Part shown: positions 9,828 through 21,600 of the stretch, in pieces
Layout: every line of letters begins with the position of its first letter
Numbering within the stretch: position 1 is the first letter of the stretch
From: Prorocentrum cordatum
Taxonomy: Eukaryota; Sar; Dinophyceae; Prorocentrales; Prorocentraceae
DNA length: 64,000 nt
NCBI GenBank assembly: GCA_963575745.1
Contig: CAUYUJ010018627.1
Span: forward strand, 27,501-91,500
Direction of reading: 5' to 3'
Made by a program: the position numbers and the translations under genes
The notes under the pieces: generated by a model
Told to the model about the DNA's origin: nothing
Databases searched by the model: none
Seen by the model: only the letters and a program-made list of their open reading frames with translations

Positions 9828-11381
9828 TTGCCATCCTACTCTTTCGTCGGCTTCGACAGGCGCGTGGGAAACACGTACTACACGAAGGAGTTCGCCGAGC
9901 TCGTCTTCCGCGAATCCATCTTGCACGAAGGTCGAGTGCGCCCGATGAGGGCGAGGATTGTGACGCGCTTTAAGGAAGCCGGCAGTTGCGTCACGCACCT
10001 TCTACCAGGAAAGGTCGTTCAGTGGTTGTCGTTGATGGAGGACGTATTCTCGTCTCCGTTCGTAGAGGAATTGCGAACCAATCTCATGGGCGAGTTGGTT
10101 GATAATACAGAGTTTGAGCACGTTTCGTTGGATGCAACTCTGCGCACTGCCATGCGCGTGAAAGGCCAGGCGAACTACAGGGAACCGGCAGAGATTCGAG
10201 CGGCGGCGCCGTTTCCAGACGGCGTTGCCAAGAGGCGCATTTGGACTGCCAAAGGTCGCACGTCAGCCGCCATTGGCATGTGGCCCGTGGCCAGCGAAGC
10301 GGCATCCGTCGTGAAGGCGGCTCTTCGAAATCACTTGCCCGAGCGAGCTCTCCAGCAGTGCGTCTCAGTGGCATCAGATGATCCGTCGGCGACATTGTTT
10401 GCAGAGCTCAAGCAAATCATGCCTCAGCTCAAGTTTTTGTGCCTAGATCTTGTTCATCTCGCAATTGTGTATAATCAGGCGCACTGGCGGAAACATTCTC
10501 CGGGCCAGGCAGTTTTGCGAATCATTTTGAATAAATTCAATGAAGTGAGCTCAGATTTAAATGGCGCCGCGTGGGGCGCCCCTTACACGGGCCACCAGGC
10601 TAGCTCGCTGTCTGCCGCCGAGGGCCGCGCGCAGTCGTTGATGGCCGGCGGCGGCATGCAGAAGCGCCGAGCGCACAAGATCATTGCAGATCTCGACGCC
10701 AATGAGCCATTCGTGAGAAAACTTGAGTTCATCGAGGCATTGGCGGCATTGACGTCCGTCTACTGAGAAGAAGTGGACAGGCGCACCCCCGCCGCGCCAA
10801 GCAAGAAGCTGGCTGATGTAATAGCGAATGCCGCGCAGCACAGTCGGTGCGACCATCTTTTTAATTTTTCGCGCATGCGGCACTCGCTGCCGGCTCGCGC
10901 GCTGCCATTGCTCGGTTCGGGCACGAGCCCAAACGAAGCGCTGCATAGCGAGATCAACAGGTGGTTTAAGAACCAGCCGGAGTTGTACGCGCAGACTTTA
11001 GAGCTCCAGCTCGGCGTCAACGTAATCGGCAAGCAAATGATGCATAATTCAGCTATGCACGCCCCCACTCTGCGCCAGCTGTCTTCGCAAACTGTCGCAG
11101 CTAGCGTGGTCTGCTCGTTTGCGATATCCGCCGCCGAGCGGGCAAATCATTGCGCTTCTCAGGCGCAGGAGCAGAGGGCGCCGCGGAAAGCGCAGCTTCC
11201 GCTGGCGCTGCAGCGCAAAGCCGCTGAGCCCCTGGCGAACAAGTGGAAGGTGGATCACAAGCGCATGGTTGTTGCGCGCAAGCCAGCAGGGCAACAACAA
11301 TTCATTCGCACCCTGAAGCGGCCGGGCGCAGCCAAGCAGCGCAAGCGCACGCCCTTCTCTCTTGTTCGGAAGCGCAGCTAG
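9828..11381 (+). pseudogene. DDE transposase with D(2)H motif, nonsense-broken (left arm)
   Basis: Homologous to the intact 517-residue ORF at 14,411-15,964. The frame is interrupted by TGA at 10,764-10,766 where the right arm has TGG. The pieces are 9,828-10,766 and 10,773-11,381. The triad region matches: Asp in VSLDATLR, Asp in VASDDPS followed by a D-x2-H motif (LDLVHLAI), and Glu in GTSPNEALHSEIN. The first codon at 9,828 is TTG, so the real start is upstream or on another exon; a shared TGA lies just upstream in both arms. The gene ends immediately before the AT-rich satellite, as expected for a transposase near an element terminus. Confidence 0.65.
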
Positions 11382-11522
11382 GGCGGACGGCTTTTCCCTT
11401 GATGAATGCTAGTGGTTGCGTTTATGTTTGAGGCTCAACTACGTGCTGCCTTGTCACTGCCTCGACGCGCGGCATTTGCGCTGCCATGCGAAAAAGAGTA
11501 CTAAACATCGGGAGTTGCGAAG

Positions 11523-12751
11523 GCTTCGCCTCTATTACCGGAGCCCGATTAAAACAAATTGAACTATTTAATTTCCCAGAGCAAAGTTTTCAATCCTTTA
11601 AATCAGTACCGTTTCGACGAGAGACGAACCTCATTTATTTTATTAATCATTTTTTTTATTAAAAAATAAATAAATAATTAAAACGCGTTTAGTAAGTTAA
11701 TCAATTTAATTATTAAAATCGTAACGTTTCGCTTCTATTACAGGAGCCCCGATTTAAATAATTTAAATAATTTAAACCACCCGGGCAATAAATTATTTAA
11801 TTTATTGAAATCAGCGTCCGTTCGTCGAGAGACGAACTTCAGTTATTTTATTAATTAAATTATTTAAACTATTCAAATTTTTAAATTATTCAAATATTTC
11901 ATAATTTAAATAGTTTAAAACATTTAAGTAATTTAATTCATAAAATCGTAACGTTTCGCTTGTATTACAAGAGCCCCGATTTAAATAATTTAAATATTTC
12001 AAATTACCCGGGCAATAAATTATTTAATATACTGAAATCAGCGTCCTTTCGAAGAAAGACGAGTTTCAGTTATTTTATTAATAAAATTATTTAAATTATT
12101 TAAATTATTTAAATTATTTAAATATTTCATAATTTAAAAAAGTTTAAATACTTTAACTAATTTAATTAATAAAATCGTAACGTTTCGCTTCGATTACAGG
12201 AGCCCATACTTAAATAATTGAAATAATTTAAACCACCCGGGCAATAAAATATATAATTTATTGAAATCAGCGTCCTTTCGAAGAAAGACGAGTTTCCAGC
12301 TAATTTATTAATTCAATTATTTAAATTATTTAAATTATTTAAATTATTAAATATTTAAATAATATAAATAACTAAAATATTTTAAATAATTTAATTAATA
12401 AAATCGTAACGTTTCGCTTCGATTACAGGGGCCCCGATTTAAATAATTTAAATAATTTAAACCACCCGGGCAATAAAATATTTAATTTATTGAAATCAGC
12501 GTCCTTTCGAAGAAAGACGAGTTTCAGCTAATTTATAAATTAAACTATTTAAATTATTTAAATTATTTACATTATTTAAATATTTAATAATTTAAAAAGT
12601 TTAAATAGTTAATAGTTTGATTAATAAATTCGTAACGTTTCGCTTCGATTACAGGAACCCCGATTTAAATAATTTAAATGATTTAAACCACCCGGGCAAT
12701 AAAATATTTAATTTATTGAAATCAGCGTCCTTTCGAAGAAAGACGAGTTCC

Positions 12752-12755
<4 letters not shown>
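11523..12755 (+). repeat. AT-rich ~228-bp satellite, five full copies (left arm)
   Basis: A GC-containing box starting CGTAACGTTTCGCTT recurs at 11,720, 11,947, 12,176, 12,405 and 12,631 (spacing 226-229), with a degenerate copy near 11,530. Each unit also has AGGAGCCCCGATTTAAAT, ACCACCCGGGCAATAAA and GCGTCCTTTCGAAGAAAGACGAG boxes separated by (TTTAAA)n-like filler. Conserved boxes in AT filler resemble subterminal transposase-binding arrays. Confidence 0.8.

Positions 12756-12785
<30 letters not shown>
12755..12785 (+). repeat. Poly-T run, 31 bases
   Basis: Follows the last left-arm satellite unit and is followed by a TA microsatellite and A-rich sequence. It is absent from the corresponding place in the right arm. 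Confidence 0.9.
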
Positions 12786-12788
<3 letters not shown>

Positions 12789-12825
12789 TATATATAAAAA
12801 AAAAGCAAAAAAACTGTAAGTTATA

Positions 12826-12985
12826 AATTATTCATCTTTTCAAAATGACGATCATTTGTGACTAGTTTGTCCCTCAATCATATATATACACATACATACA
12901 TACATATGCACATATATATAAATATATGATTGAGGGACAAACTAGTCACATATGATCGACATTTTGAAAAGATAAATAATTTATT
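12826..12985. repeat. Central 160-bp hairpin of the giant inverted repeat
   Basis: Bases 12,826-12,887 and 12,924-12,985 pair with few mismatches (for example TTTGTCCCTCAATCATATAT against its complement), leaving a loop of about 36 bases of CATA repeats. Sequence on both sides (12,755-12,825 and 12,986-13,050) does not match between arms, so this may be a separate small foldback element at the centre. Confidence 0.7.
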
Positions 12986-13130
12986 GCTTGCATAATTTTT
13001 TCAAAAAAAATATTATTAATCCTGGCCTTTGTAAATAAAAGCGATTCCATATTATTTTATTGATTAAATTGTTTAAACTATTCAAACTTACTATTAAATA
13101 TTTAAATAATTTAAATAATTTTTAAAAATT

Positions 13131-14275
13131 TAATTAATTAATTAGCTGAAACTCGTCTTTCTTCGAAAAGACGCTGATTTCAATAAATTATATATTTTAT
13201 TGCCCGGGTGGTTTAAATTATTTAAATTATTTAAATCGGGGCTCCTGTAATCGAAGCGAAACGTTACGAATTTATTAATTAAACTATTTAAACTATTCAA
13301 ACTTTTTCAATTATTAAATATTTAAATAATTTAAATAATTTAAGTAATTTAAATAATTTAATTAATTAATTAGCTGAAACTCGTCTTTCTTCGAAAAGAC
13401 GCTGATTTCAATAAATTAAATATTTTATTGCCCGGGTGGTTTAAATTATTTAAATTATTTAAATCGGGGCTCCTGTAATCGAAGCGAAACGTTACGATTT
13501 TATTTTTTAAAATATTTAAATTATTTAAATTATTTATATTATTTAAATATTTAATAATTTAAATAATTTAAATCATTTAAATAATTTAATTAATTTAATT
13601 AATAAATTAGCTGGAAACTCGTCTTTCTTCGAAAGGACGCTGATTTCAATAAATTATATATTTTATTGCCCAGGTGGTTTAAAATATTTAAATTATTTAA
13701 ATCGGGGCCCCTGTAATCGAAGCGAAACGTTACGATATTATTAATTAAATTATTTAAACTATTTAAACTTTTTGGGTGGTTTGAAATATTTAAATTATTT
13801 AAATCGGGGCTCTTGTAATGCAAGCGAAACGTTACGATTATGAATTAAATTACTTAAATGCTTTAAACTATTTAATTATGAAATATTTGAATCATTTAAA
13901 AAATTTAAATAGTTTAAATAATTTAATTAATAAAATAACTGAAGTTCGTCTCTCGACGAAAGGACGCTGCTTTCAATAAATTAAATAATTTATTGCCTGG
14001 GTGGTTTAAATTATTTAAATTATTCAAATCGGGGCTCCTGTAATAGAAGCGAAACGTTGCGATTTTAGTAATTAAATTGAAACTTATTAAACGTTTTAAT
14101 TATTTAATTTAAAAAAAAACTTAAAAATAAAGAGTTTAAAACTGATTAATAAAATAACTGAGGTTCGTCTCTCGTCGAAGCGGTACTGATTTAAATGATT
14201 AAAAACTTTGCTCTGGGAAATTAAATAGTTCAAATTATTTTAATCGGGCTCCGGTAATAGAGGCGAAGCCTTCGC
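13131..14275 (-). repeat. AT-rich ~228-bp satellite, inverted copies (right arm)
   Basis: The complement of the CGTAACGTTTCGCTT box ends at 13,268, 13,496, 13,734, 13,836 and 14,061 (the last a variant), plus a degenerate copy near 14,265. One interval is only 102 bp, so one unit has lost about 126 bp. Otherwise the layout mirrors the left arm. Confidence 0.8.
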
Positions 14276-14410
14276 AACTCCCGATGTTTAGTACTCTTTT
14301 TCGCATGGCAGCGCAAATGCCGCGCGTCGAGGCAGTGGCAAGGCAGCGCGTAGTTGAGCTTCAAACATAAACGCAACCACTAGCATTCATCAAGGGAAAA
14401 GCCGTCCGCC

Positions 14411-15964
14411 TTAGCTGCGCTTCCGAACAAGAGAGAAGGGCGTGCGCTTGCGCTGCTTGGCTGCGCCCGGCCGCTTCAGGGTGCGAATGAATTGTTGTTG
14501 CCCTGCTGGCTTGCGCGCAACAACCATGCGCTTGTGATCCACCTTCCACTTGTTCGCCAGGGGCTCAGCGGCTTTGCGCTGCAGCGCCAGCGGAAGCTGC
14601 GCTTTCCGCGGCGCCCTCTGCTCCTGCGCCTGAGAAGCGCAATGATTTGCCCACTCGGCGGCGGATATCGCAAACGAGCAGACCACGCTAGCTGCGACAG
14701 TTTGCGAAGACAGCTGGCGCAGAGTGGGGGCGTACATAGCTGAATTATGCATCATTTGCTTGCCGATTACGTTGACGCCGAGCTGGAGCTCTAAAGTCTG
14801 CGCGTACAACTCCGGCTGGTTCTTAAACCACTTGTTGATCTCGCTATGCAGCGCTTCGTTTGGGCTCGTGCCCGAACCGAGCAATGGCAGCGCGCGAGCC
14901 GGCAGCGAGTGCCGCATGCGCAAATTATTAAAAAGATATTCGCATCGACTGTGCTGCGCGGCATTCGCTATTACATCAGCCAGCTTCCTGCTTGGCGCGG
15001 CGGGGGTGCGCCTGTCCACTTCTTCCCAGTGGACGGACGTCAATGCCGCCAATGCCTCGATGAACTCAAGTTTTCTCACGAATGGCTCATTGGCGTCGAG
15101 ATCTGCAATGATCTTGTGCGCTCGGCGCTTCTGCATGCCGCCGCCGGCTATCAACGACTGCGCGCGGCCCTCGGCGGCAGACAGCGAGCTAGCCTGGTGG
15201 CCCGTGTAAGGGGCGCCCCACGCGGCGCCATTTAAATCTGAGCTCACTTTATTGAATTTATTCAAAATGATTCGCAAAACTGCCTGGCCCGGAGAATGTT
15301 TCCGCCAGTGCGCCTGATTATACACAATTGCGAGATGAACAGGATCTAGGCACAAAAACTTGAGCTGAGGCATGATTTGCTTGAGCTCTGCAAACAATGT
15401 CGCCGACGGATCATCTGATGCCACTGAGACGCACTGCTGGAGAGCTCGCTCGGGCAAGTGATTTCGAAGAGCCGCCTTCACGACGGATGCCGCTTCGCTG
15501 GCCACGGGCCACATGCCAATGGCGGCTGACGTGCGACCTTTGGCAGTCAAAATGCGCCTCTTGGCAACGCCGTCTGGAAACGGCGCCGCCGCTCGAATCT
15601 CTGCCGGTTCCCTGTAGTTCGCCTGGCCTTTCACGCGCATGGCAGCGCGCAGAGTTGCATCCAACGAAACGTGCTCAAACTCTGTATTATCAACCAACTC
15701 GCCCATGAGATTGGTTCGCAATTCCTCTACGAACGGAGACGAGAATACGTCCTCCATCAACGACAACCACTGAACGACCTTTCCTGGTAGAAGGTGCGTG
15801 ACGCAACTGCCGGCTTCCTTAAAGCGCGTCACAATCCTCGCCCTCATCGGGCGCACTCGACCTTCGTGCAAGATGGATTCGCGGAAGACGAGCTCGGCGA
15901 ACTCCTTCGTGTAGTACGTGTTTCCCACGCGCCTGTCGAAGCCGACGAAAGAGTAGGATGGCAA
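14411..15964 (-). CDS. DDE transposase with D(2)H motif, intact ORF (right arm)
   Basis: 517 codons without a stop. Putative catalytic residues are D102 (VSLDATLR), D184 or D185 (VASDDPS) followed by a D-x2-H motif at 207-210 (CLDPVHLAIVY), and E370 (GTSPNEALHSEIN). A C/D(2)H motif after the second Asp is known from the hAT, MULE, Kolobok, Dada and P superfamilies. The C-terminus is basic and ends near RKRTPFSLVRKRS, a tail I recall from dinoflagellate multicopy proteins. The listed start is TTG, so translation probably begins upstream (the zinc-finger frame is in phase, separated by one TGA at 15,986-15,988) or after splicing. Expected role is element excision and insertion by binding the adjacent satellite boxes; that is inference. 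Confidence 0.7.
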   Translation of the reverse strand: MPSYSFVGFDRRVGNTYYTKEFAELVFRESILHEGRVRPMRARIVTRFKEAGSCVTHLLPGKVVQWLSLMEDVFSSPFVEELRTNLMGELVDNTEFEHVSLDATLRAAMRVKGQANYREPAEIRAAAPFPDGVAKRRILTAKGRTSAAIGMWPVASEAASVVKAALRNHLPERALQQCVSVASDDPSATLFAELKQIMPQLKFLCLDPVHLAIVYNQAHWRKHSPGQAVLRIILNKFNKVSSDLNGAAWGAPYTGHQASSLSAAEGRAQSLIAGGGMQKRRAHKIIADLDANEPFVRKLEFIEALAALTSVHWEEVDRRTPAAPSRKLADVIANAAQHSRCEYLFNNLRMRHSLPARALPLLGSGTSPNEALHSEINKWFKNQPELYAQTLELQLGVNVIGKQMMHNSAMYAPTLRQLSSQTVAASVVCSFAISAAEWANHCASQAQEQRAPRKAQLPLALQRKAAEPLANKWKVDHKRMVVARKPAGQQQFIRTLKRPGAAKQRKRTPFSLVRKRS

Positions 15965-15985
15965 AGGGCAGGGCGCGCAATCAGC

Positions 15986-17920
15986 TCACGCAGCTACTGT
16001 CCCCGGCGCCCCGCAACGCCGGGAGGCGCCCGCGCGTCGAAGAACGGGCTCAACGGGCGGAGCCGAAACCAGCTGCGCGAAACAGATGTCGCACCCCCCC
16101 CCCCCCTTTCCGCATCCTGCTCTTTCTTCCAGCCCGAGCCTGGCTTGGAGCGCGCCATCTCTCGCGAGAACCTCGAAGTTGACAAACCGGGGCCCGTCGT
16201 GGTCAAGGAGCAGCCGAATCTGCTTGTCAACACCAAGACACCGCAACGGCGGGCTCACCGACCGCCGCATGAGATCGGCACTGCGCTGCAGCAAGTTCTT
16301 CGGTTGATGCTTTGATAACATGTCGTCGTCAAACAACGCCTGGATGACTTTCCACTGCTTAGTGCCTGAAGCAACGTACCGACCTGATCCCATCTTACGA
16401 TCTCTACCATTCTCGCATTTTCTGTGCAAGCCGTGGTGATTCGCGATATGCGCAAGGAGATCCCTCTTAACGTTTACAGACGAAGTAGAATACTCTTTGA
16501 ATGGGCAAAGCAAGCACCTTGCAACGCTCCCATTCCCGTCCTTCGTGGCGCCTGTGCGAGAGAGCGACTTCACGATCATCTCGAAGTCAGTAACCTCGTC
16601 GCGTAGAAGCTGCAAGAGATTCGCATGCACGCGCGCGCATGAATCGTCATCCAATTCCTCGGCGTGCTCGTCGCCGGCGTTCGCGACGTCAACGGCCCCC
16701 TCCTCCTCGACGCCGGCTCCGGCCACCATGCCCATGGCGTCGCGTGCAGCGACGTCATCGCCAAGGGTCGACGAATGCCCGCCGCCGAGAGCGAACGCCG
16801 CCTCGACGCCGAAGTCGAGGATAATCCGCAAGCAAGCGTCGAGACAACCTCGAGGTACGTCCCAAGATAACCCTTCTGAGTGTAAGATGCTGCCGCCGTG
16901 CTCGAATACTTCGACAGCTGCGCAATGTTCTCTGCCTGCAACTTTTCCGTGAACAAGAAATCGGCCAAGTGTCTCCACCGCCGTCGTCGGCACTGGCCGC
17001 AATGAAACGCCAAAGAGATTGGCGCAGTCACTATATCGACGAAGGCCGCTCGCCATAGCTGCTGCGTTCTCGTCCGAATCCACAGTCGCAGCTGCGATGA
17101 CGCCATCCCAATCGCCAGTGAGCGCCGCAATGCCGAACGGGATGCAGTTGCCGTGCCACGTCAGACGTCGCCGGTCAAAAGGCACGATGCCGCGAATTGA
17201 ACAACCGAGCTCGCGAAGAGCTGCCGCCCCCCGCTGCGCAGCTGGGCTGGCCGGCGAGGGCGGCGACAGAGAGCGGTCTGAGCTCGGGCTACCTGCGGCG
17301 ACGCGCGCCGCGAGCGAGCGGCGTCTGCGCGCGCGGCAGACGGCGGCGACATTGTCCTCGATGCCGGCGCCCGCAAATAAATCCAATGCGCCATCCAACG
17401 AACTATCTCGATGATCTTCGTCATCTCGATCGGCGGGCTTCATCTGAAATGCCACTACCATGCACCGATCGAGAGCCGCCAACACCGCCTCGTCCAGCGC
17501 CCCGGCCGGCAGACTCCAGCGCTCCCTGCCGACGTAGCACTTGTGCGGCCCACGCTGTTTCACGTCGATGCCGACGCAAAGCGGCGCAACGTCTGGCTCG
17601 CAGTGCACTCAGAATAGCCCAGGGCAACTTTCCTGTGGCACTTCCACGGGCAACAGCTTCACATTGGCCGCTCTCGCACATGTCCGATACGAGCGCCGAG
17701 GCGGCGCCCAGAACAGCGGCGACGAGGCCGCCGAGGCCGCCGCTGCGCTGGGAGGCGTTGCGGCGGCAGCGGCCTTCGTCGACATATCCGACCAGTTGCC
17801 CGCGAGCGCAGCCATTGCGCAGAAGATGCCATTGCCGGCAGAGAACAAGAATCCGTTCCTCAGATTTCTTGCAAAAGGATTTGACCTTCTCTGCGTCCGA
17901 AACTGCCGTGGCCTGCGCAT
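15986..17920 (-). pseudogene. Zinc-finger region upstream of transposase (right arm)
   Basis: Open from 17,608 to 15,986 (540 codons) and, in the same frame, from 17,920 to 17,612. The two are separated by TGA at 17,609-17,611 where the left arm has CTA. Contains the C2H2-like finger (CLLCPFKEYSTSS then HIANHHGLHRKC), a Glu/Asp-rich linker and a CxxC near the end (GGCDICFAQ). The TGA at 15,986-15,988 occurs in both arms. An intron across it (left-arm candidate GTAGCT at about 9,796) would fuse this region to the transposase. Confidence 0.55.
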
Positions 17921-18638
17921 CGCCGCCCGCCTGGCTCAAAAGGGCGCGCCCCTTGTCGACGCGCAGGCCGTCGAAATGCAAAGATACGTGACTGACTTTC
18001 TCTTCCATGACAAAGTCGACCCACTGCTCCAAACAATGATCCTCAACGCCTTGCCACATGTAGCTGGCCAGCGATGCCTCTAACCACTTGTGCTGCGCGG
18101 ACTCTAGGAGCTTGAACTGCTCCGGGCACAGCCCCACGGCTAGCCAACGCAGGAAACGCGCTGTTCTCACCAGCATCTTGGCGAACTCGTTCTCGGACAA
18201 TTCCTTCGGCAAAGCGCCGCCGCATATCAGCTTGATCAAGACTTGCTTGCCCTTGAACGGCAACATTTTGAAGACGCCCCTATCAGGAGCCAGAGGAAAG
18301 CTCGCCCAAGCTTCTTCGCTCGCCAAAGCACCTGCCCCATGGACCCTCTCCCTCCGCCTCACCCCCTCCCCACAGCGGACTAAAACGCCCCTGGACCTAT
18401 TTCCCCAAGCCGCGCCAGGCCCAGGAACCGCATCGAGACGAGCGAGGAAGCGCGGACGGCTTTCAGACTCCAACCTGCAGGCGCCCTCTCGATCTGCGCG
18501 AACGCGCTGTAGCGCAGCAATCTCGTCCGCGAACAGCTGAGCGTCAATGATCTCCAACTTTTCAATGATCTGCGCCAATAAACAAAAAACGCAGTTCACG
18601 AAATCCAAATCGAAAGTGCTCGAAAAAACCACGTGCTG
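17870..18638 (-). pseudogene. C-terminal extension of helicase-like protein (right arm)
   Basis: Same frame as the helicase-like ORF but separated from it by TAA 18,639-18,641, where the left arm has TTA (Leu). The segment covers GNRSRGVLVRCG, MLPFKGKQVLIKLICGG and VSLHFDGLRVDKG. Downstream of about 17,845 the 126-bp deletion puts the reading into a wrong frame that stays open by chance to 17,421. Confidence 0.45.
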
Positions 18639-21600
18639 TTATCGTTGGTCCATGGCCTGCGCCGAGAGCTCCTCGTTGACGTACTGCCGAGACGGCCACT
18701 CCACTGCGCGCCTGTAGCTCTTGAAGCTGTCAAGCGGGACTGTTTCTTTCCTTCCAGTATGGCGGGTTGGAGACTTCTCAACGCTCGGCTGCTTCGAGGC
18801 CAACTTCCTTCTCTTAACCTCGAGGTCGGCCGACCTCTTACTCCGGTCAAGCAGCCGCTGCGACGTCTCTGTCATTGACAAAATCTTCTGTGCCCTCTCA
18901 TCCAAACTCTCGATCCTCTCGAGGACGCCCTTCGCTGGCCGCCCCCGCGCAGGAGCAATCGCCGATGCGAGCGCGTTAAACGCGCCTGCCAAAGTCTTCT
19001 CGTTGGCCAATCTGGATGTACACCGCGCCGCCTCCAGCGCCGATGCGTCGCAATGCTCCGGGTATATCGCATCGCGGCATGGCGGCCGCCGTGAACAAAG
19101 AATCGAAGCGTCTCTCTGAGTCTTGACGCGCGGAATCAGACGATCTTCCGCCTTGCCCTTGGAACCGACGTCGATCCACAAGTCGCTGCCTTTCAACGAC
19201 TCCCATTGTTCTTCTTTGTTACCCTTCAGCCTAGCGCCGGGAGGTGTTGCAGACGCTCGGAACACGCTGTAAGTCAAGTAGTTCAATCCTTTCCGCTGCA
19301 GCTCCTTCACCAAATGGTTGTTGAGAAGGACTATCGGCGAACTCGGCAAATGGCCGTCCTGGGACGGCGGGTCAACCAAGCCCTCGGCGACAGCGCTCGC
19401 CGCTGATTCCGCAGCGTTGGCCGCCTTGATATGACGAGCGATCCTGACGTATTTCTCGGTTACTCCATGGTCACCGCCGCGCTTCGTGTAGTTCACCAAA
19501 ATGTCTCTGCACGCCTCGGGCCCGTTCTCCACCTCGAACGCGTACTGAATCTTATGGCCTGCCGCAACTGCGGCCCCGCTAATCATGAAGTCCTTGGCGT
19601 CGGGATCGCGCGCGAAGATGCCGTATCTGCTCGGGTCGGTGAGAATAATCTTATCAACGTAGAGCTTGTCAAAGAACCGCGACTGTATCTTGATGATGGC
19701 GATGCGGCGCACAATAGACTCCAGGTTGTGCTCGTTGACGTTGTCGAAAGTGAAGAACTGGTTTACCTCCATGCGCTTCCACCCGATGATCCTGTACATC
19801 TTCGTCAAGATGGAGTACGGCAGTCTCCGCGCGATGGTGTCGGCCGTGGCGAACTTCTTGAGTAAGTCCTGGCGCAGGCTACTCCTCTGCCCCGAGGGCC
19901 GCTCCTGGCCGGTGAAGATGCAGCCGCCGACCAAGAGTTCCACCACCTTCCGCATCTCCTCGTCCTGGAAAAATATATTCGGATCAAAGAACTTGTGGTT
20001 CTTATCGCCGTACATCGCGTGCAAGTGCGAAGTGTAGAGGGATAGGCCGACGCCGCCCGGCCCCCAATACACAGTTATTTGATCGATGTTTTGACCGCGC
20101 TTGGCCAATGCCTGCGCTGCCTGGCCGAAGACGAACGATTCGGGTATAGACCAAAAAGTTTGCTCATGCACGCGCTGAACGCGCTCCATGGCGGCGCCAA
20201 GCACCGGGTCCAGCAGAGGTGTCGGGATGCCGAGATATATGTTGTTCTCTGGTGAACGAGACGACAACAAGCAAACGTTCTCGAAAGCGCTGCGATCGTG
20301 CAACACGCAGCAGTCAGCGCACGCGCATCCTGGAACCCGCTGCATGTCAGTTGAACACCACTCAATGAAATAAGGAACCAACTTGTTTCCCAACAAATCA
20401 TACTGAAGCTTAGTTGACACTTTGGATATGGTCTGAGCCGTTAGCACGAACCAGCTGTCAGCCGAATTGCTCGTGTCCGGTGCAGGGGCTGCAAGGGCGC
20501 CCTCTGCATCCTCGCCGTCGCCGCCCGGTTCGCTCTGCCTGCCAGGCGCGGCGCTCCCTGCTTTCGACAAGTTATTGCCTTTGTTGAACATGCAGTTGTC
20601 ATGGAAAGTCAACATTGCACTCGGCAAGTCGTTGTTGTTCTGCGCCAAGGCCTCCTTGATGGACGAATCGATCGCATTCAGTACGTCCGCGTCCTTGCGC
20701 GCGACAGGCGCCTTGAAGGACCTGAACAACCCTTCCAAGGTCAGCATGGCATTGCCAGCGGCAGCTAGCACGGTCGGCGGCATGAGACCGTCGAAGCCCT
20801 CGAAATGTCCAAAGGAATGATCGTAAAAATAAGCACGACCTGAGTGCGCCCGCAGCTCGCGCCCGCCCAGAAGCACCCAGAGAAGCTGAACGTGCTGAAG
20901 GAGGCTGACATCAGATTGCCTGCTCCCATGCAGCATTAGAGCTGCCATCCCAAGCCTTTTGACATCGTCGTTCCACTCCTCGTGGTTCTTGTTAACGATA
21001 TCGGCAAGCCTCTCCGTAGCAGCCACCACTCCGTGAAACTGAGGCGGGTCGGCGGCCGACGAGTTCGCGAGCTTCGAGGACTTCTCCGTCACGTCGGACC
21101 ACATCGACTTGAACGTCTCCCGGGAAGTGGCGGCCCCCGCGATGCGCATCCGCTTCGCCAAGGCCGCGACCATGGCGGCGTCTCGAGGAGCTCCCTCAGA
21201 TATCTCGGCCGCCATCGTGTCCTCGGCGCCAACCGTCGGGGGGTCGCCCGGTTGCGTTGGCACCTCGAATTCTGCAGCCTGTGTTTCAGGGATCACCGAG
21301 TCCTCTATGACCGCCCCCAAATCTCTGGAATACTGCGATAAGTGCGGAGCCCCCCCGCGAGACGCGCCGGCCCTGAGACCGCGCAGACGACGGCCCAGGC
21401 AATGGCCATGCGCTCCCTTGTCAGCGATGATGACTTTGAAAATCAACATGTTTGGCGGCGCCGATACCTTGGACGTGGTTTCAAACTTGTACTTATTCTC
21501 CCAAATGGTAACGTAGCGATCATGTACGCGAACTCCCGTGCAATGCCCCACTCTCTTGCCAGACTGATGACATAGGTAGGCGCCAGGGAGAGAAAGGTCG

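Larger units (their letters stand above)
1..12740 (+). repeat. Left arm of giant inverted repeat
   Basis: Genes of this arm lie on the plus strand. Compared with the right arm it has lost 4 bp near 265 and near 8,621, one C near 5,528, and has two TGA nonsense codons (9,479-9,481 and 10,764-10,766). It keeps a 126-bp segment (7,827-7,952) that the right arm lacks. A poly-T run sits at its inner end. Confidence 0.9.

Noticed and set aside
12740-13130. The giant palindrome as a hairpin-read assembly artefact
   Set aside because: Arms differ by substitutions, 4-bp indels, a 126-bp indel, a partial satellite deletion and arm-specific poly-T, which is not expected from reading one molecule twice. 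Long-read confirmation is still desirable.
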